Source: Thermoanaerobaculia bacterium
Lineage (GTDB): Bacteria > Acidobacteriota > Thermoanaerobaculia > UBA5066
Direction of reading: 5' to 3'
NCBI GenBank assembly: GCA_022071945.1
Contig: JAJVIN010000005.1
Location: 1 to 64,000 of the forward strand
Length of the DNA: 64,000 nucleotides
This document shows positions 1 through 8,224 of this stretch, one piece after another. A program made the translations under genes and the position numbers. The notes under the pieces are model-generated. The model was not told where the DNA came from and made no database searches. It was given only the letters and a program-made list of their open reading frames with translations. How positions within the stretch are numbered: the stretch's first letter is position 1; each line of letters opens with the position of its first letter.

Positions 1-638
1 CGCCCCATTCGCCTTCCTTCGCCTCTCGATGCCCTCACCCATTGGGTGATCCTCCTTCGCTCCGTACCCCGTTCTTCTTCAACACTTTACCGTGTTTTCC
101 CCGTCAGCTCTGCGGTTTCTAGGTTGACCGAAGCCCACGAGACTGACCCACCACAGCGCCTCTCGACGCCGTGGGCGTCGACAGACCGACCGCCGACGAA
201 CTGAGGGACACTCGATCCGCCTGATGATCCGAGACGTTCACTCGTGTCCTCTGCCGCACCCTGGAGTTGACCCGCGGCGATCGCGTTCTCGACGTCGGCT
301 ACGCGACCGGCATCCTGACGGACCGCCTGCGTTCGGCCGGGTTCGGATTCGTTCAGGTGTTCGGCGTCGACATCGGCGTCGTCATCGACATCGGGAGAAT
401 CGCTCGCACCTCCGGTGCCATCAGCGGCTCCGGATCTTCCATCCAGGCCGTTCCCCTTCTCGTCGTGTCGAGCGAGGTTCCCGCCGCCCCCCATTGAAGT
501 CACGCAACTCACTGGGAAAGACGAGACCTACCCGTGGACTGTTCTCCGCGCTGGCGGGATCTCCTGAGACTACTCGCGCTCTTGGCGGGGCCTGAGGTCC
601 CCCGATAGGGGTCCCGATGCCCGCCGGAGAATGGAACC
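1..638. other. Region without an intact gene
   Basis: No open frame here looks like a complete gene. The left edge has a short perfect hairpin, TCACCC (35-40) and GGGTGA (44-49) around a 3-base loop. It has no T-run, so I do not call it a terminator. Positions 228-497 on the plus strand hold a methyltransferase-like remnant, listed separately. The minus-strand open frame over 87-512 reads as low-complexity Asp/Gly/Ser-rich protein with no motif, and is most likely the shadow of that remnant. Confidence 0.5.
228..497 (+). pseudogene. Possible remnant of a SAM-dependent methyltransferase
   Basis: The frame is open for about 89 codons after two consecutive in-frame stops at 222-227, and it ends at a stop at 495-497. 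Its first third reads RGDRVLDVGYATGILTDRL and then VFGVDI. That fits motif I and the following acidic strand of class I SAM-dependent methyltransferases (usually VLDVGCGTG...L...V.GVD). No later methyltransferase motifs follow, and no plausible start and ribosome site precede it. Codon third positions are G/C-rich, as in real genes here. I infer a decayed fragment, but a chance match cannot be excluded. Confidence 0.3.
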
Positions 639-1529
639 GTGCGTCACCACTTCACTGAAAGACCCTCTCGTCCGACCTCGCCGCAGAGGCGATGCTCATG
701 GCTGTCTCTGGTTCTGGTGCTGGCCACCGGCTCGCTCGCGGCCCAGCATTCCGGTTTCTCACCCAGTGAGCCGGTGTACGCACGAGTCCGGCAAGACCGG
801 ACTCTGCAGCGTCCCGTCCTGATACACGCCGTCGTGGCACTCTGCGACAACGAGAACCAAGGTATCGTGCCCGTCCCGAAGACACTGGGGAACGGGCGCG
901 ATCCCGCTTCCAACCTCTACTGGGGGGCCGCTTTCGGCCTTCGGACCTTTTTCCAGCATCGTTCGGGCTGGAAGCGGGCGGGTCCTGGCCCCAGCGCCCC
1001 TCACGTCATCGAGAGCGTCGTTCTCGAGAAGACCTTCGCGCGCGGCAGCCTCGGCGTCTCGGCCACCCTGATAGCCGAGGCATGGGACGGCCAATACCTG
1101 CGCGAAGCCATCGAGCACTTTCTCTTGCTCGCAGCAGGCCAGGATCCAGCTCCAATCAGCTCCGCGAATCCTGCCGCGGCCGCCGGCCCAGCCCACCTCG
1201 TCGTCTTCGTGGGACACAACGGCCTATTGGACTTCTCCGTCGGGCCGGGACCACAGCGGAGGAAGACCGCGCCCCCCATGAGCTCGATCGTCCTCGCGTG
1301 CGCGAGCAAGCCCACCTTCGGTCCGCTCCTCGAAAGAGGCGGATCTCACCCGCTGCTTCTGACGACCAACCTGATGGCTCCGGAGGCCTACACTCTCGAT
1401 GCCGCCATCGCAGCCTTCGTGAAAGGAGAGTCTCCGGCCTCGGTGAGGGACGCCGCGGCCCGGGCCTACAGCACCTACCAGCGGATCTCTGTTTCCGCCG
1501 CCCGCGGCCTCTTCTGGTCCGCTCCCTGA
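639..1529 (+). CDS. Exported conserved hypothetical protein
   Basis: This is a 296-residue protein with a GTG start. Residues about 18-35 form a signal peptide: basic residues, then LSLVLVLATGSLAAQ with an Ala-x-Ala-type cleavage site. The mature part holds a striking block, VVALCDNENQGIVPVP, followed by NLYWGAAFGLRTFF. Later segments include a predicted strand (HLVVFVGHNGLLDF), a Cys-containing VLACASKP and HPLLLTTNLMAPEAYTL. These read like conserved-family signatures rather than random sequence, but I cannot attach a function. The gene stands alone, convergent with hemL. Location is inferred to be periplasmic or surface. Confidence 0.6.
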   Translation: MRHHFTERPSRPTSPQRRCSWLSLVLVLATGSLAAQHSGFSPSEPVYARVRQDRTLQRPVLIHAVVALCDNENQGIVPVPKTLGNGRDPASNLYWGAAFGLRTFFQHRSGWKRAGPGPSAPHVIESVVLEKTFARGSLGVSATLIAEAWDGQYLREAIEHFLLLAAGQDPAPISSANPAAAAGPAHLVVFVGHNGLLDFSVGPGPQRRKTAPPMSSIVLACASKPTFGPLLERGGSHPLLLTTNLMAPEAYTLDAAIAAFVKGESPASVRDAAARAYSTYQRISVSAARGLFWSAP

Positions 1530-1591
1530 TACCCCGGGCAGTTCATCTCCCCGGGTTGTTCCGGCTCCCGACCAGATCGACTGGATTCGCT

Positions 1592-2944
1592 TCAGGGCTG
1601 GAGCTCGAAGGCCTCCCGCAACGCCTCCCGGTGCGCCGCTACTGTGTACCCGATCTCGTCCGCGCTGTGCTCCGTCGAGACGAACATGGCCTCGAACTGC
1701 GCGGGAGCAATGAAGACACTTCTCTTCCTCAGTGCGTGGAACCAGCGCCTGAACGCCTCGAGGTTCGACCTCTTCGCGTCGTCGAAGTTCTCGACCGGTC
1801 CGCCCGTGAAGAACATCGTCAAGATCGAGCCTATCCGGTTGAACGTCAGCCGGTCTGCGACGCCAAGGCTCTCGGCGGCCTTCTTCATTCCGGCTTCCAG
1901 CTGAGCGGCGGACTTCTCGAGCCTCCTGTAGACCTCGGGACGAAGACTGTCGAGCATGGCCTTCCCGGCCGCCATCGCAATCGGGTTTCCCGACAGCGTT
2001 CCCGCCTGGTAGACGGGACCGTCAGGCGCGATCGACTTCATCAAGTCGGCCTTTCCGCCGTACGCACCGACCGGAAGGCCTCCCCCCAGGATCTTCCCGA
2101 GGCAGGTGAGGTCCGGCGTGACGCGGTAGATCTCCTGCGCCCCTCCGGCGGCCAGACGGAAGCCCGAAATCACCTCGTCAAAGAGCAGAACCGCGCCCTC
2201 CCTGGTCGCGATCTCGCGGAGTCCCTCGAGGAATCCGGGCCTGGGCAGGACGACGCCCATGTTCGCCGCGACTGGCTCGACAGCGATCACGCCGATGCGC
2301 CCCGGGTGCGCCGCGAAGAGCTCCCTGACCGAGTCCAGGTCGTTGTAGCGGGCCGTCACGGTCAACCCCGCGAGGCTCCCCGGAACTCCGGGTGAGCCTG
2401 GGATACCGAGCGTCGCGACACCCGACCCCGCCGCCACCAGGAACGAGTCGGCGTGCCCGTGGTAGCACCCCGAGAACTTGAGCACCAAGTCTCGGCCCGT
2501 CACGGCACGAGCCAGACGCACGGCACTCATCGCGGCCTCGGTCCCGGAGGAGACGAAGCGGACGCGCTCCATCGACGGGAAGCACTTCGTGACCCGCTCG
2601 GCAAGCTCGACCTCGCCCTGGCAGGGGGCGCCGTAGCTCGTCCCACGGGAAAGCGCGGCGCGCACAGCCGTCGAGACGGCCTTGGGCGCGTGGCCGAAGA
2701 GAAGAGGCCCGTAGGACATGACATAGTCGACGTATCGATTCCCGTCGGCGTCCACTATGAACGGCCCGCGTGCCTTCTTGACGAAGAAAGGCGTTCCGCC
2801 GACCGAGGCGAACGACCGGACCGGCGAGCTGACGCCGCCCGGCATCCTCTTCTTCGCCCTCTCGTAGAGACGCGTCGACTCCTCCGTTCTCTTGACGATC
2901 CGATTGGCCTTCTTGACGGGTTTCTTCTTTTTCAGCCCAGCCAC
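1592..2944 (-). CDS. hemL: Glutamate-1-semialdehyde 2,1-aminomutase
   Basis: HemL converts glutamate-1-semialdehyde to 5-aminolevulinate, the second step of the C5 heme route. The 450-residue protein is a fold-type I PLP enzyme. It shows [16 protein letters not shown] (about 132-147), the [10 protein letters not shown] loop (161-170), [11 protein letters not shown] (253-263) and the PLP-binding lysine K284 in [17 protein letters not shown]. The N-terminus carries a Lys/Arg-rich extension of about 18 residues (KKKKPVKK) beyond the usual family start. It is the last gene of the leftward hem operon and overlaps hemB by 13 nt, which suggests translational coupling. Confidence 0.96.
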   Translation of the reverse strand: MAGLKKKKPVKKANRIVKRTEESTRLYERAKKRMPGGVSSPVRSFASVGGTPFFVKKARGPFIVDADGNRYVDYVMSYGPLLFGHAPKAVSTAVRAALSRGTSYGAPCQGEVELAERVTKCFPSMERVRFVSSGTEAAMSAVRLARAVTGRDLVLKFSGCYHGHADSFLVAAGSGVATLGIPGSPGVPGSLAGLTVTARYNDLDSVRELFAAHPGRIGVIAVEPVAANMGVVLPRPGFLEGLREIATREGAVLLFDEVISGFRLAAGGAQEIYRVTPDLTCLGKILGGGLPVGAYGGKADLMKSIAPDGPVYQAGTLSGNPIAMAAGKAMLDSLRPEVYRRLEKSAAQLEAGMKKAAESLGVADRLTFNRIGSILTMFFTGGPVENFDDAKRSNLEAFRRWFHALRKRSVFIAPAQFEAMFVSTEHSADEIGYTVAAHREALREAFELQP

Positions 2945-3903
2945 TGTGCAGCCTCCTTGGCGTGATACGTGAGGATGAGATCGGCGCCAGCCCTCTTGAT
3001 CGACGTCAGGATCTCCAGGGTCACACGCTTGCCGTCGATCCAGCCATTCTGGGCCGCGGCCTTGACCATGGCGTACTCGCCGGAGACGTTGTAGGCCGCC
3101 AGGGGGACGTTCGTCACTTCCTTGACCGCCCGCACCACATCGAGATAGGTCATCGCCGGCTTGACCATCACCATGTCGGCACCCTCCTCGATGTCGGAAA
3201 GGACCTCCTTCACGGCCTCACGGACGTTCGCCGGGTCCATCTGGTAAGAACGGCGGTCCCCGAACGAGGGGGCCGACTCCGCCGCTTCCCGGAACGGCCC
3301 ATAGAAGCCGGACGAGTATTTCGCCGCGTACGAGAGGATGGGAATGTGGACGTGGCCTTCCCGGTCCAGGGTGTCGCGAAGGGCCGCCACGCGTCCGTCC
3401 ATCATGTCCGAGGGCGCCACGATGTCCGCTCCCGCCTGCACGTGCGTCAGGGCCTCGCGCGCGAGTATCTCGAGCGTCGGGTCATTGTCGACGTACTGTC
3501 CCTTCAAGACGCCACAGTGGCCGTGATCCGTGTACTCACACAGGCAGATGTCAGTGATGACGACCGTCTGGGGGCTGGCGGCCTTGATCGCCCGGATCGC
3601 TTCACAGACTGGCCCTTCCGGGTCGGCCGAAGACGTTCCCGTCGCGTCCTTGTGATCAGGGATCCCGAACAGGATGACCGACTTCACGCCGAGGGAGAAC
3701 AGCTCACTGGCATCGACGCCGGCAAGGTCCGCGGAAGTCCGGTCCACGCCCGGCATGGAGGGCACGGCCTGTCTCACTCCCGCTCCCGGCACAACGAAGA
3801 GCGGGGCGATGAAGTCCGCCGGATCGAGGTGGGTCTCGCGCACCATGTCGCGGAGAGGTTCGGAATAGCGAAGACGACGGTAGCGGTGTCGAGGAAAAGT
3901 CAT
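2932..3903 (-). CDS. hemB: Delta-aminolevulinic acid dehydratase (porphobilinogen synthase)
   Basis: HemB condenses two 5-aminolevulinate molecules into porphobilinogen. The 323-residue protein has both Schiff-base lysines, K195 in [15 protein letters not shown] and K248 in [13 protein letters not shown]. It also has the zinc triad C120, C122 and C130 in [13 protein letters not shown], so it belongs to the Zn-dependent class rather than the Mg-only class. The ATG lies 3 nt beyond the hemD stop, with a GGGAG/AAGG stretch just upstream. It overlaps hemL at its 3' end, in the order ccsA-hemA-hemC-hemD-hemB-hemL. Confidence 0.97.
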   Translation of the reverse strand: MTFPRHRYRRLRYSEPLRDMVRETHLDPADFIAPLFVVPGAGVRQAVPSMPGVDRTSADLAGVDASELFSLGVKSVILFGIPDHKDATGTSSADPEGPVCEAIRAIKAASPQTVVITDICLCEYTDHGHCGVLKGQYVDNDPTLEILAREALTHVQAGADIVAPSDMMDGRVAALRDTLDREGHVHIPILSYAAKYSSGFYGPFREAAESAPSFGDRRSYQMDPANVREAVKEVLSDIEEGADMVMVKPAMTYLDVVRAVKEVTNVPLAAYNVSGEYAMVKAAAQNGWIDGKRVTLEILTSIKRAGADLILTYHAKEAAQWLG

Positions 3904-3906
3904 CCT

Positions 3907-4614
3907 TCAAGTCTCCCTCAAGAGCGTGATGAGGCCGGGGATGGTGGACGGAGATGGGACCTTCGGTTCCGGCAGTCCGCGGGACGCGAAGGCCCGGGCC
4001 GTGGCCGGCCCGATCGCCCCCCAGACGAGCCGGGACGCCGGCAGTTCCATGGCACCCAGAGCCGGGAGGAATACATCGAGGGCCGCGAGCGACGTGACGG
4101 CCACGGCTCCGTAAACGCCCGCCGCAACCCCTTTCAGGACCTCAGAATCGAGCGCCGCCCTGGGCGTCTTTTGATAAACGACAAGGTCCGTCAGACGGGC
4201 GCCGCGATCGGCCAGCGATCGAAACGGGAGCGGATCGGCATCGGATCCGTGGGGCCAGACGACGTGGAGGCCCGCAAGCCGGGACACGAGCGCCTCCACG
4301 ATTCCCGCCGCGCCGGGGCGGGCTGGCACCTCTACAGTCGGGACTCCGGCCGCACGAAGCTCTCGAGCCGTCTCCTCCCCCGCGGAAAGGACTGACTTCC
4401 AGCCGCGGTTCAGACTCCCCGGAGCCACCTGGGAGAGGAGGCGAACCGTTGTCTTCGAGGTGACGGCGAGGGTCACCCCCTCCGGCCCCACCGCCAGAAA
4501 CGCCGCCACGCCTGACGGGACCCGTTCGATGTCGTGTGTGACCAGGACGTCGACTCCCTGCCCGGGCTCGAGGCTCTCCTCCTCCGTGGCCCGCAGGAGG
4601 AGAAGCCGTCTCAT
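3907..4614 (-). CDS. hemD: Uroporphyrinogen-III synthase
   Basis: HemD cyclises hydroxymethylbilane with inversion of ring D to give uroporphyrinogen III. The 235-residue protein is the usual length for a stand-alone HemD. The family is poorly conserved. What supports the call is VAVTSLAALDVFLPAL and LVWGAIGPATARAF in the C-terminal lobe, the two-lobe arrangement, and the position between hemC and hemB. The ATG overlaps the hemC stop (ATGA), so the genes are probably translationally coupled. It is not fused to a SUMT methyltransferase domain. Confidence 0.88.
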   Translation of the reverse strand: MRRLLLLRATEEESLEPGQGVDVLVTHDIERVPSGVAAFLAVGPEGVTLAVTSKTTVRLLSQVAPGSLNRGWKSVLSAGEETARELRAAGVPTVEVPARPGAAGIVEALVSRLAGLHVVWPHGSDADPLPFRSLADRGARLTDLVVYQKTPRAALDSEVLKGVAAGVYGAVAVTSLAALDVFLPALGAMELPASRLVWGAIGPATARAFASRGLPEPKVPSPSTIPGLITLLRET

Positions 4615-5564
4615 GTCCGGGAGGCCCTGGCTGCCGAAACGAGTTTCCCGGCCCCTCTGCCGAGGAGTTCCTCGGCAACGGCGCGTCCGAGATGTTCCGG
4701 ATCGCTGGCGGGCCCCGTTCGCTCGCCATCGAGGCGGCTTGCGCCATCGAGCGACAGGACCGTGGCTCTGAGGAAGAGGATCCCGTCTTCTCGGAGCTCG
4801 GCCCGGGCTCCGACGGGGGCACGGCAGCCCCCCCTGAGGTGATTCAAGAAGGCCCGCTCCGCCTCCGCGGTGGCGCGAGAAGCCGAGTCATCCTGCGAGG
4901 CCAGAACCGCAATCGTATTCTCGTCTGAAGCGAGGCAGACGGCCGCCAGGGCTCCCTGCCCGGGTGCCGAGAGCATCTCTTCGGGGCTCAGCCGCCGCGA
5001 GATCCTCTCCGAGAGCCCGAGACGGTCGAGCCCCGCGCAGGCGAGAAGAAGCGCATCCGCGACGCCCTCCTCCAGGCGCCTCAGGCGCGTGTCGACGTTG
5101 CCCTGGAGCGAGACCGGAACCAGGTCAGGACGCCGGTTCAGGAGCTGGGCGATACGGCGCGGGCTCGAGGTGGCGATCCTGGCCGATTCCGGCAGTCCAT
5201 CGAGGCTGTCGACGCCCGAGTGACGCGAGGCGACGACCAGGGCGTCACGGACGTCGGCCCGCGCCGGAACGGCTCCTGCGAAAAGGTCGGCGTCCATGAC
5301 CGTCGGAAGGTCCTTGAGGGAGTGCACCGCGAAGTCGATCCGGCCCTCCCGGAGGGCGTCGTCGAGGGCCTTGGTGAAGACCCCGACCGTGTCTCCTCCC
5401 GGGGGCACTCGTCCCTCCAGCGAGAGCTGATCCCCTTCCGTACGGACGAGGACGGTCTCCACGGGGAAACCCGTAGACCGGGTCAGCGCCTCGGCGAACT
5501 GGCCCGACTGGGTACGAGCGAGGGCACTCGCCCTGGTGCCCATCCTGAGCGGCTTGATGTTCAA
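4611..5564 (-). CDS. hemC: Hydroxymethylbilane synthase (porphobilinogen deaminase)
   Basis: HemC polymerises four porphobilinogens into hydroxymethylbilane. The 317-residue protein contains RMGTRASALARTQ at the N-terminus, the catalytic aspartate region HSLKDLP (82-88), ATSSPRR (131-137), and the cysteine carrying the dipyrromethane cofactor, C247 in LRGGCRAPVGA. The start is taken as TTG at 5564, because it overlaps the hemA stop (TTGA) and leaves the usual few residues before GTRAS. An internal ATG just before GTRAS would truncate the first strand. Confidence 0.95.
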   Translation of the reverse strand: MNIKPLRMGTRASALARTQSGQFAEALTRSTGFPVETVLVRTEGDQLSLEGRVPPGGDTVGVFTKALDDALREGRIDFAVHSLKDLPTVMDADLFAGAVPARADVRDALVVASRHSGVDSLDGLPESARIATSSPRRIAQLLNRRPDLVPVSLQGNVDTRLRRLEEGVADALLLACAGLDRLGLSERISRRLSPEEMLSAPGQGALAAVCLASDENTIAVLASQDDSASRATAEAERAFLNHLRGGCRAPVGARAELREDGILFLRATVLSLDGASRLDGERTGPASDPEHLGRAVAEELLGRGAGKLVSAARASRT

Positions 5565-6835
5565 TGGGAATCCTCTTCCAGGCGGAACAGCGTCTTGATG
5601 ACGTGCGCTCTTTCGAGCCTCTCGGCCACGCCGCCCGTTTTCAGGCCGATTGTGGGCTCGTGCAAGATCTTGGCGACGAGCGACTCGGTGAGCCGATTCA
5701 CCAGCTCACGTTCGTCATCACCCAGGCGGGCCAGCTTCGGCCCATATCGTTGAAGTTCTTTTTGCCGGGTGTCCTCGAGCTTTGCCCGAAGAGCCTTGAG
5801 AACGTCGAGCTGGCTGAGCGTGCTGACCCAGTCCATGAACTTGTCAACCGACTCCTCGACGATGGCCGAGGCCCTGGGAACCTCCGCCTGGCGTTCCAGG
5901 GTGTTCTTCTTGACGAGCTCGGACAGGGTATCCAGGTCGTATCTGTAGACGTCGGCGATGTCATCGACCGCGGGCTCGATGTCGCGCGGAACGGCGAGGT
6001 CCAGAACCAGAAGCGGACCTCTTCGCCGCTTCGAGAGGACCTTCTTCAGCGAAGCGGCTTCCACGATCGGCTCCTGGGCCCCGGTCGCCGAGAGGACGAC
6101 ATCGACGTCGGCGAAGGCAGCCGTCCGCTGGTCCCAGGGGATGGTCCGCCCCGAGAAAGAGCTCGCCAGGGCCTCCGCCTTTTCCTGAGTCCGGTTGCAG
6201 AACACGATGTCCGTGACCCCGTCATCGATCAGGAGCCGAGCCGTCAGCTCGACCGTCTCTCCCGCTCCGATCAAGAGGACCCGCCGGCCAGAGAGGGTGT
6301 CGAACAATCGGCCCGTCAGAGAAAGGGCAATGCCCGGAACAGACGCGGGCCGGGTTCCGAGGGAAGTTTCCGTGCGGACGCGCTTGCCGCACTCGACTGC
6401 CGCCTGGAACAGACGGTTGGTGATGGAGCGGGCGGTCCCGTGCTCGACCGCCCGTCTCAACGCTTCTCGGATCTGACCCAGGATCTGGGCTTCGCCCAGT
6501 ACGAGAGAATCGAGACCGGACGCGACCCGGAAGAGATGCCTCACGGATTCGTCCCCCCGTGCCGAGGTCGCCGCCCCGAGAAGCACATCCCTCTCGATCC
6601 CGTGGAAGCGCGACAGGAAGTCCGCGATCTCGGGGATGCCGTCTTCCCGCTCGGTCAACCCGTAGAGCTCGGAGCGGTTGCACGTCGAGACAATGCACCC
6701 CTCCGTCAGGATATGGGCGCGGAACAGACCCTCCAGGGCCTCGCGGGCCTCATCGGGCGAGTAGGCAAGCTTTTCTCTGAGATCGAGGGTGGCGACCCTG
6801 TGATTCCACCCGATGTAAAGGAGCTCTCCGTTCAT
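5561..6835 (-). CDS. hemA: Glutamyl-tRNA reductase
   Basis: HemA reduces glutamyl-tRNA(Glu) to glutamate-1-semialdehyde with NADPH, the committed step of the C5 route. The 424-residue protein starts MNGELLYIGWNHRVA. It has the catalytic cysteine C52 in IVSTCNRSELYG, the LGEAQILGQI motif, a Rossmann NADPH site (VLLIGAGETVELTARLL) and the C-terminal dimerisation helices. The frame is open upstream, but the start is fixed at 6835 by homology and by the TGATG junction with ccsA. It is the first heme enzyme of the leftward operon. Confidence 0.97.
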   Translation of the reverse strand: MNGELLYIGWNHRVATLDLREKLAYSPDEAREALEGLFRAHILTEGCIVSTCNRSELYGLTEREDGIPEIADFLSRFHGIERDVLLGAATSARGDESVRHLFRVASGLDSLVLGEAQILGQIREALRRAVEHGTARSITNRLFQAAVECGKRVRTETSLGTRPASVPGIALSLTGRLFDTLSGRRVLLIGAGETVELTARLLIDDGVTDIVFCNRTQEKAEALASSFSGRTIPWDQRTAAFADVDVVLSATGAQEPIVEAASLKKVLSKRRRGPLLVLDLAVPRDIEPAVDDIADVYRYDLDTLSELVKKNTLERQAEVPRASAIVEESVDKFMDWVSTLSQLDVLKALRAKLEDTRQKELQRYGPKLARLGDDERELVNRLTESLVAKILHEPTIGLKTGGVAERLERAHVIKTLFRLEEDSH

Positions 6836-7692
6836 CAGGTGAAGACGTGCAGCTTGCTGAAAAGGAGATTGATCGCCGTGTAGGAGACCAGGACGAGGAG
6901 GAAGCCGGCGACGGAGAGCCGGGCTGTCGTCACCGGCGCGGCCCCGCGGTGCGCGCGGACGAGAACGACCCAGTAGAAGACCAGGATCAAGAGGACCGTC
7001 ACGATCTTGGGATCGAGCACCCAGTTGGGGTGGTCGGCGCGCCAGACTCTCGTTGCCCAGAAGGCTCCGAGACAAAAGGCGGCTGTCGAGGCAACCACCC
7101 CCACCCCGAGCGACGTGCGGTTGGCTCTCTCGAGATACGAGAGCGAGGGGAACCGGGAAAAGGGTCCGTCGAGCGTGAGACCCTTCTTCCGCTTCAGGGA
7201 CCTGCCCACCATCAAGTAGAGGGCGGAGAGCGCACAGGCCACGGCGAAGGCGGCATACCCGAGCATGTTCAGCGTGACGTGGAGCGCAAAGACCGGACCG
7301 CGAAGCTCGGGGGCCGGGGCCGTTTTCGCCATCGGCAGCTCGAGGGCGACGAGAAGCAAGACGAAGACAACCGGCATCAGGAACGGGCCGAGAGAGCGGT
7401 CCCTGTGCCGGAGCTCGAGAAGGATATTCAGGACGGCGAGGAAGAACCCAAGAAGCGCGAGCGACCCGACGATGTCCCGGTAGGGAACGCTCTTGAGGGC
7501 CACGGAGCGCGCATAGAGGGATTCGAGGTTGAGAAGGGCTCCCGTGGCAGCCAGGCCCGTCGCCAGCCACCCGAACAGGGGGCGCGGCTTCTTGAGGAAC
7601 GCGATGTAGAAACCCGCGGAGAACGCGTAACACGCGAGAGCCACGAACCCGAAGATGGTCCCGGCGGATCCGGAATGGAGGATCGTCGGCAT
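6835..7692 (-). CDS. Cytochrome c assembly protein, CcsA/HemX-like
   Basis: This 285-residue integral membrane protein has about eight hydrophobic segments. It belongs to the CcsA/ResC/HemX group (cytochrome c assembly family, PF01578), which in system II delivers heme, or in HemX form influences HemA. Visible features are HVTLNMLGYAAFAVACALSALYL and a conserved Trp-rich stretch (FCLGAFWATRVW). The start at 7692 (MPTILHSG) is chosen because it begins just before the first transmembrane segment and lies 12 nt from a TATAAT element. It leads the hem operon and overlaps hemA by one base (TGATG). I cannot distinguish HemX from CcsA by sequence alone. Confidence 0.85.
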   Translation of the reverse strand: MPTILHSGSAGTIFGFVALACYAFSAGFYIAFLKKPRPLFGWLATGLAATGALLNLESLYARSVALKSVPYRDIVGSLALLGFFLAVLNILLELRHRDRSLGPFLMPVVFVLLLVALELPMAKTAPAPELRGPVFALHVTLNMLGYAAFAVACALSALYLMVGRSLKRKKGLTLDGPFSRFPSLSYLERANRTSLGVGVVASTAAFCLGAFWATRVWRADHPNWVLDPKIVTVLLILVFYWVVLVRAHRGAAPVTTARLSVAGFLLVLVSYTAINLLFSKLHVFT

Positions 7693-7704
7693 CGAACGGG
7701 GGCG

Positions 7705-7732
7705 ATTATAGGGAGGAATCCCCGCGAGCCAA
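7705..7732 (-). promoter_or_regulatory. Candidate promoter of the ccsA-hemACDBL operon
   Basis: On the minus strand a perfect -10 hexamer TATAAT (7710-7705) is preceded after 16 nt by TTGGCT (7732-7727), which matches TTGACA at four positions. The predicted start point, near 7698, is about 6 nt before the ATG at 7692. No Shine-Dalgarno sequence fits in that leader, so the transcript would be nearly leaderless. Confidence 0.55.
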
Positions 7733-7861
7733 GCCCGCGCCAGCTCCCGCGCTAGAATCCGGCAGCTGGCTCTTGCCCCCATCGGGTTCCCGGTCCAGGT
7801 TGCCTCGGGCTGCCCGGTGAAGATGCTGCCCACAAGCGAGGATCCAGCGGAGACACGAAAG

Positions 7862-8224
7862 ATGCCGAAGTTGCTGCTGGTCGAGGACAACGAAATGAAC
7901 CGGGACATGCTGTCCCGGCGCCTCAAGCGCGAGGGCTTCGAGGTCGTCATCGCCGTCGATGGTCAGGAGGGAGTGAACCAGGCGCGCGCAACGCAACCCG
8001 ACCTCATCCTGATGGACATGAGCTTGCCGGAGCTCGACGGGTACGAGGCGACACGGATCCTCAAAGCCGCTGACGAGACGAAGTCCATCCCGGTGATCGC
8101 CCTGACGGCACACGCCATGACGGGCGACCGGGAGAAGAGCCTCCAGGCTGGCTGTGACGACTACGACACCAAGCCGATCGAATTCCAGAGACTGGTATCG
8201 AAGATCAGGTCCTTCTTGAAGTGA
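7862..8224 (+). CDS. Single-domain response regulator (receiver)
   Basis: This 120-residue stand-alone receiver of the CheY/DivK type has no output domain. It has the acidic pair in LLLVEDNEMNRDM, phospho-acceptor D52 in LILMDMSLPELDGYEA, the conserved Thr in VIALTAHAM and Lys in YDTKPIEF. The EDNEMNRDML start and the PELDGYEA loop resemble DivK-like regulators. An upstream ATG in frame would add about 15 residues; the start at 7862 gives the canonical length. Its stop overlaps the GTG of the receiver-kinase gene (GTGA), so the two are coupled. No cognate histidine kinase is adjacent. Confidence 0.9.
   Translation: MPKLLLVEDNEMNRDMLSRRLKREGFEVVIAVDGQEGVNQARATQPDLILMDMSLPELDGYEATRILKAADETKSIPVIALTAHAMTGDREKSLQAGCDDYDTKPIEFQRLVSKIRSFLK

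Noticed and set aside
87-512. Minus-strand 141-codon frame at the left edge
   Set aside because: It is Asp/Gly/Ser-rich low complexity with no motif or ribosome site, and complementary to the methyltransferase-like remnant.
5561-7633. Extended hemA frame of 690 codons
   Set aside because: Only the last 424 codons (from 6835) are glutamyl-tRNA reductase. The upstream part is the shadow of ccsA in another frame.
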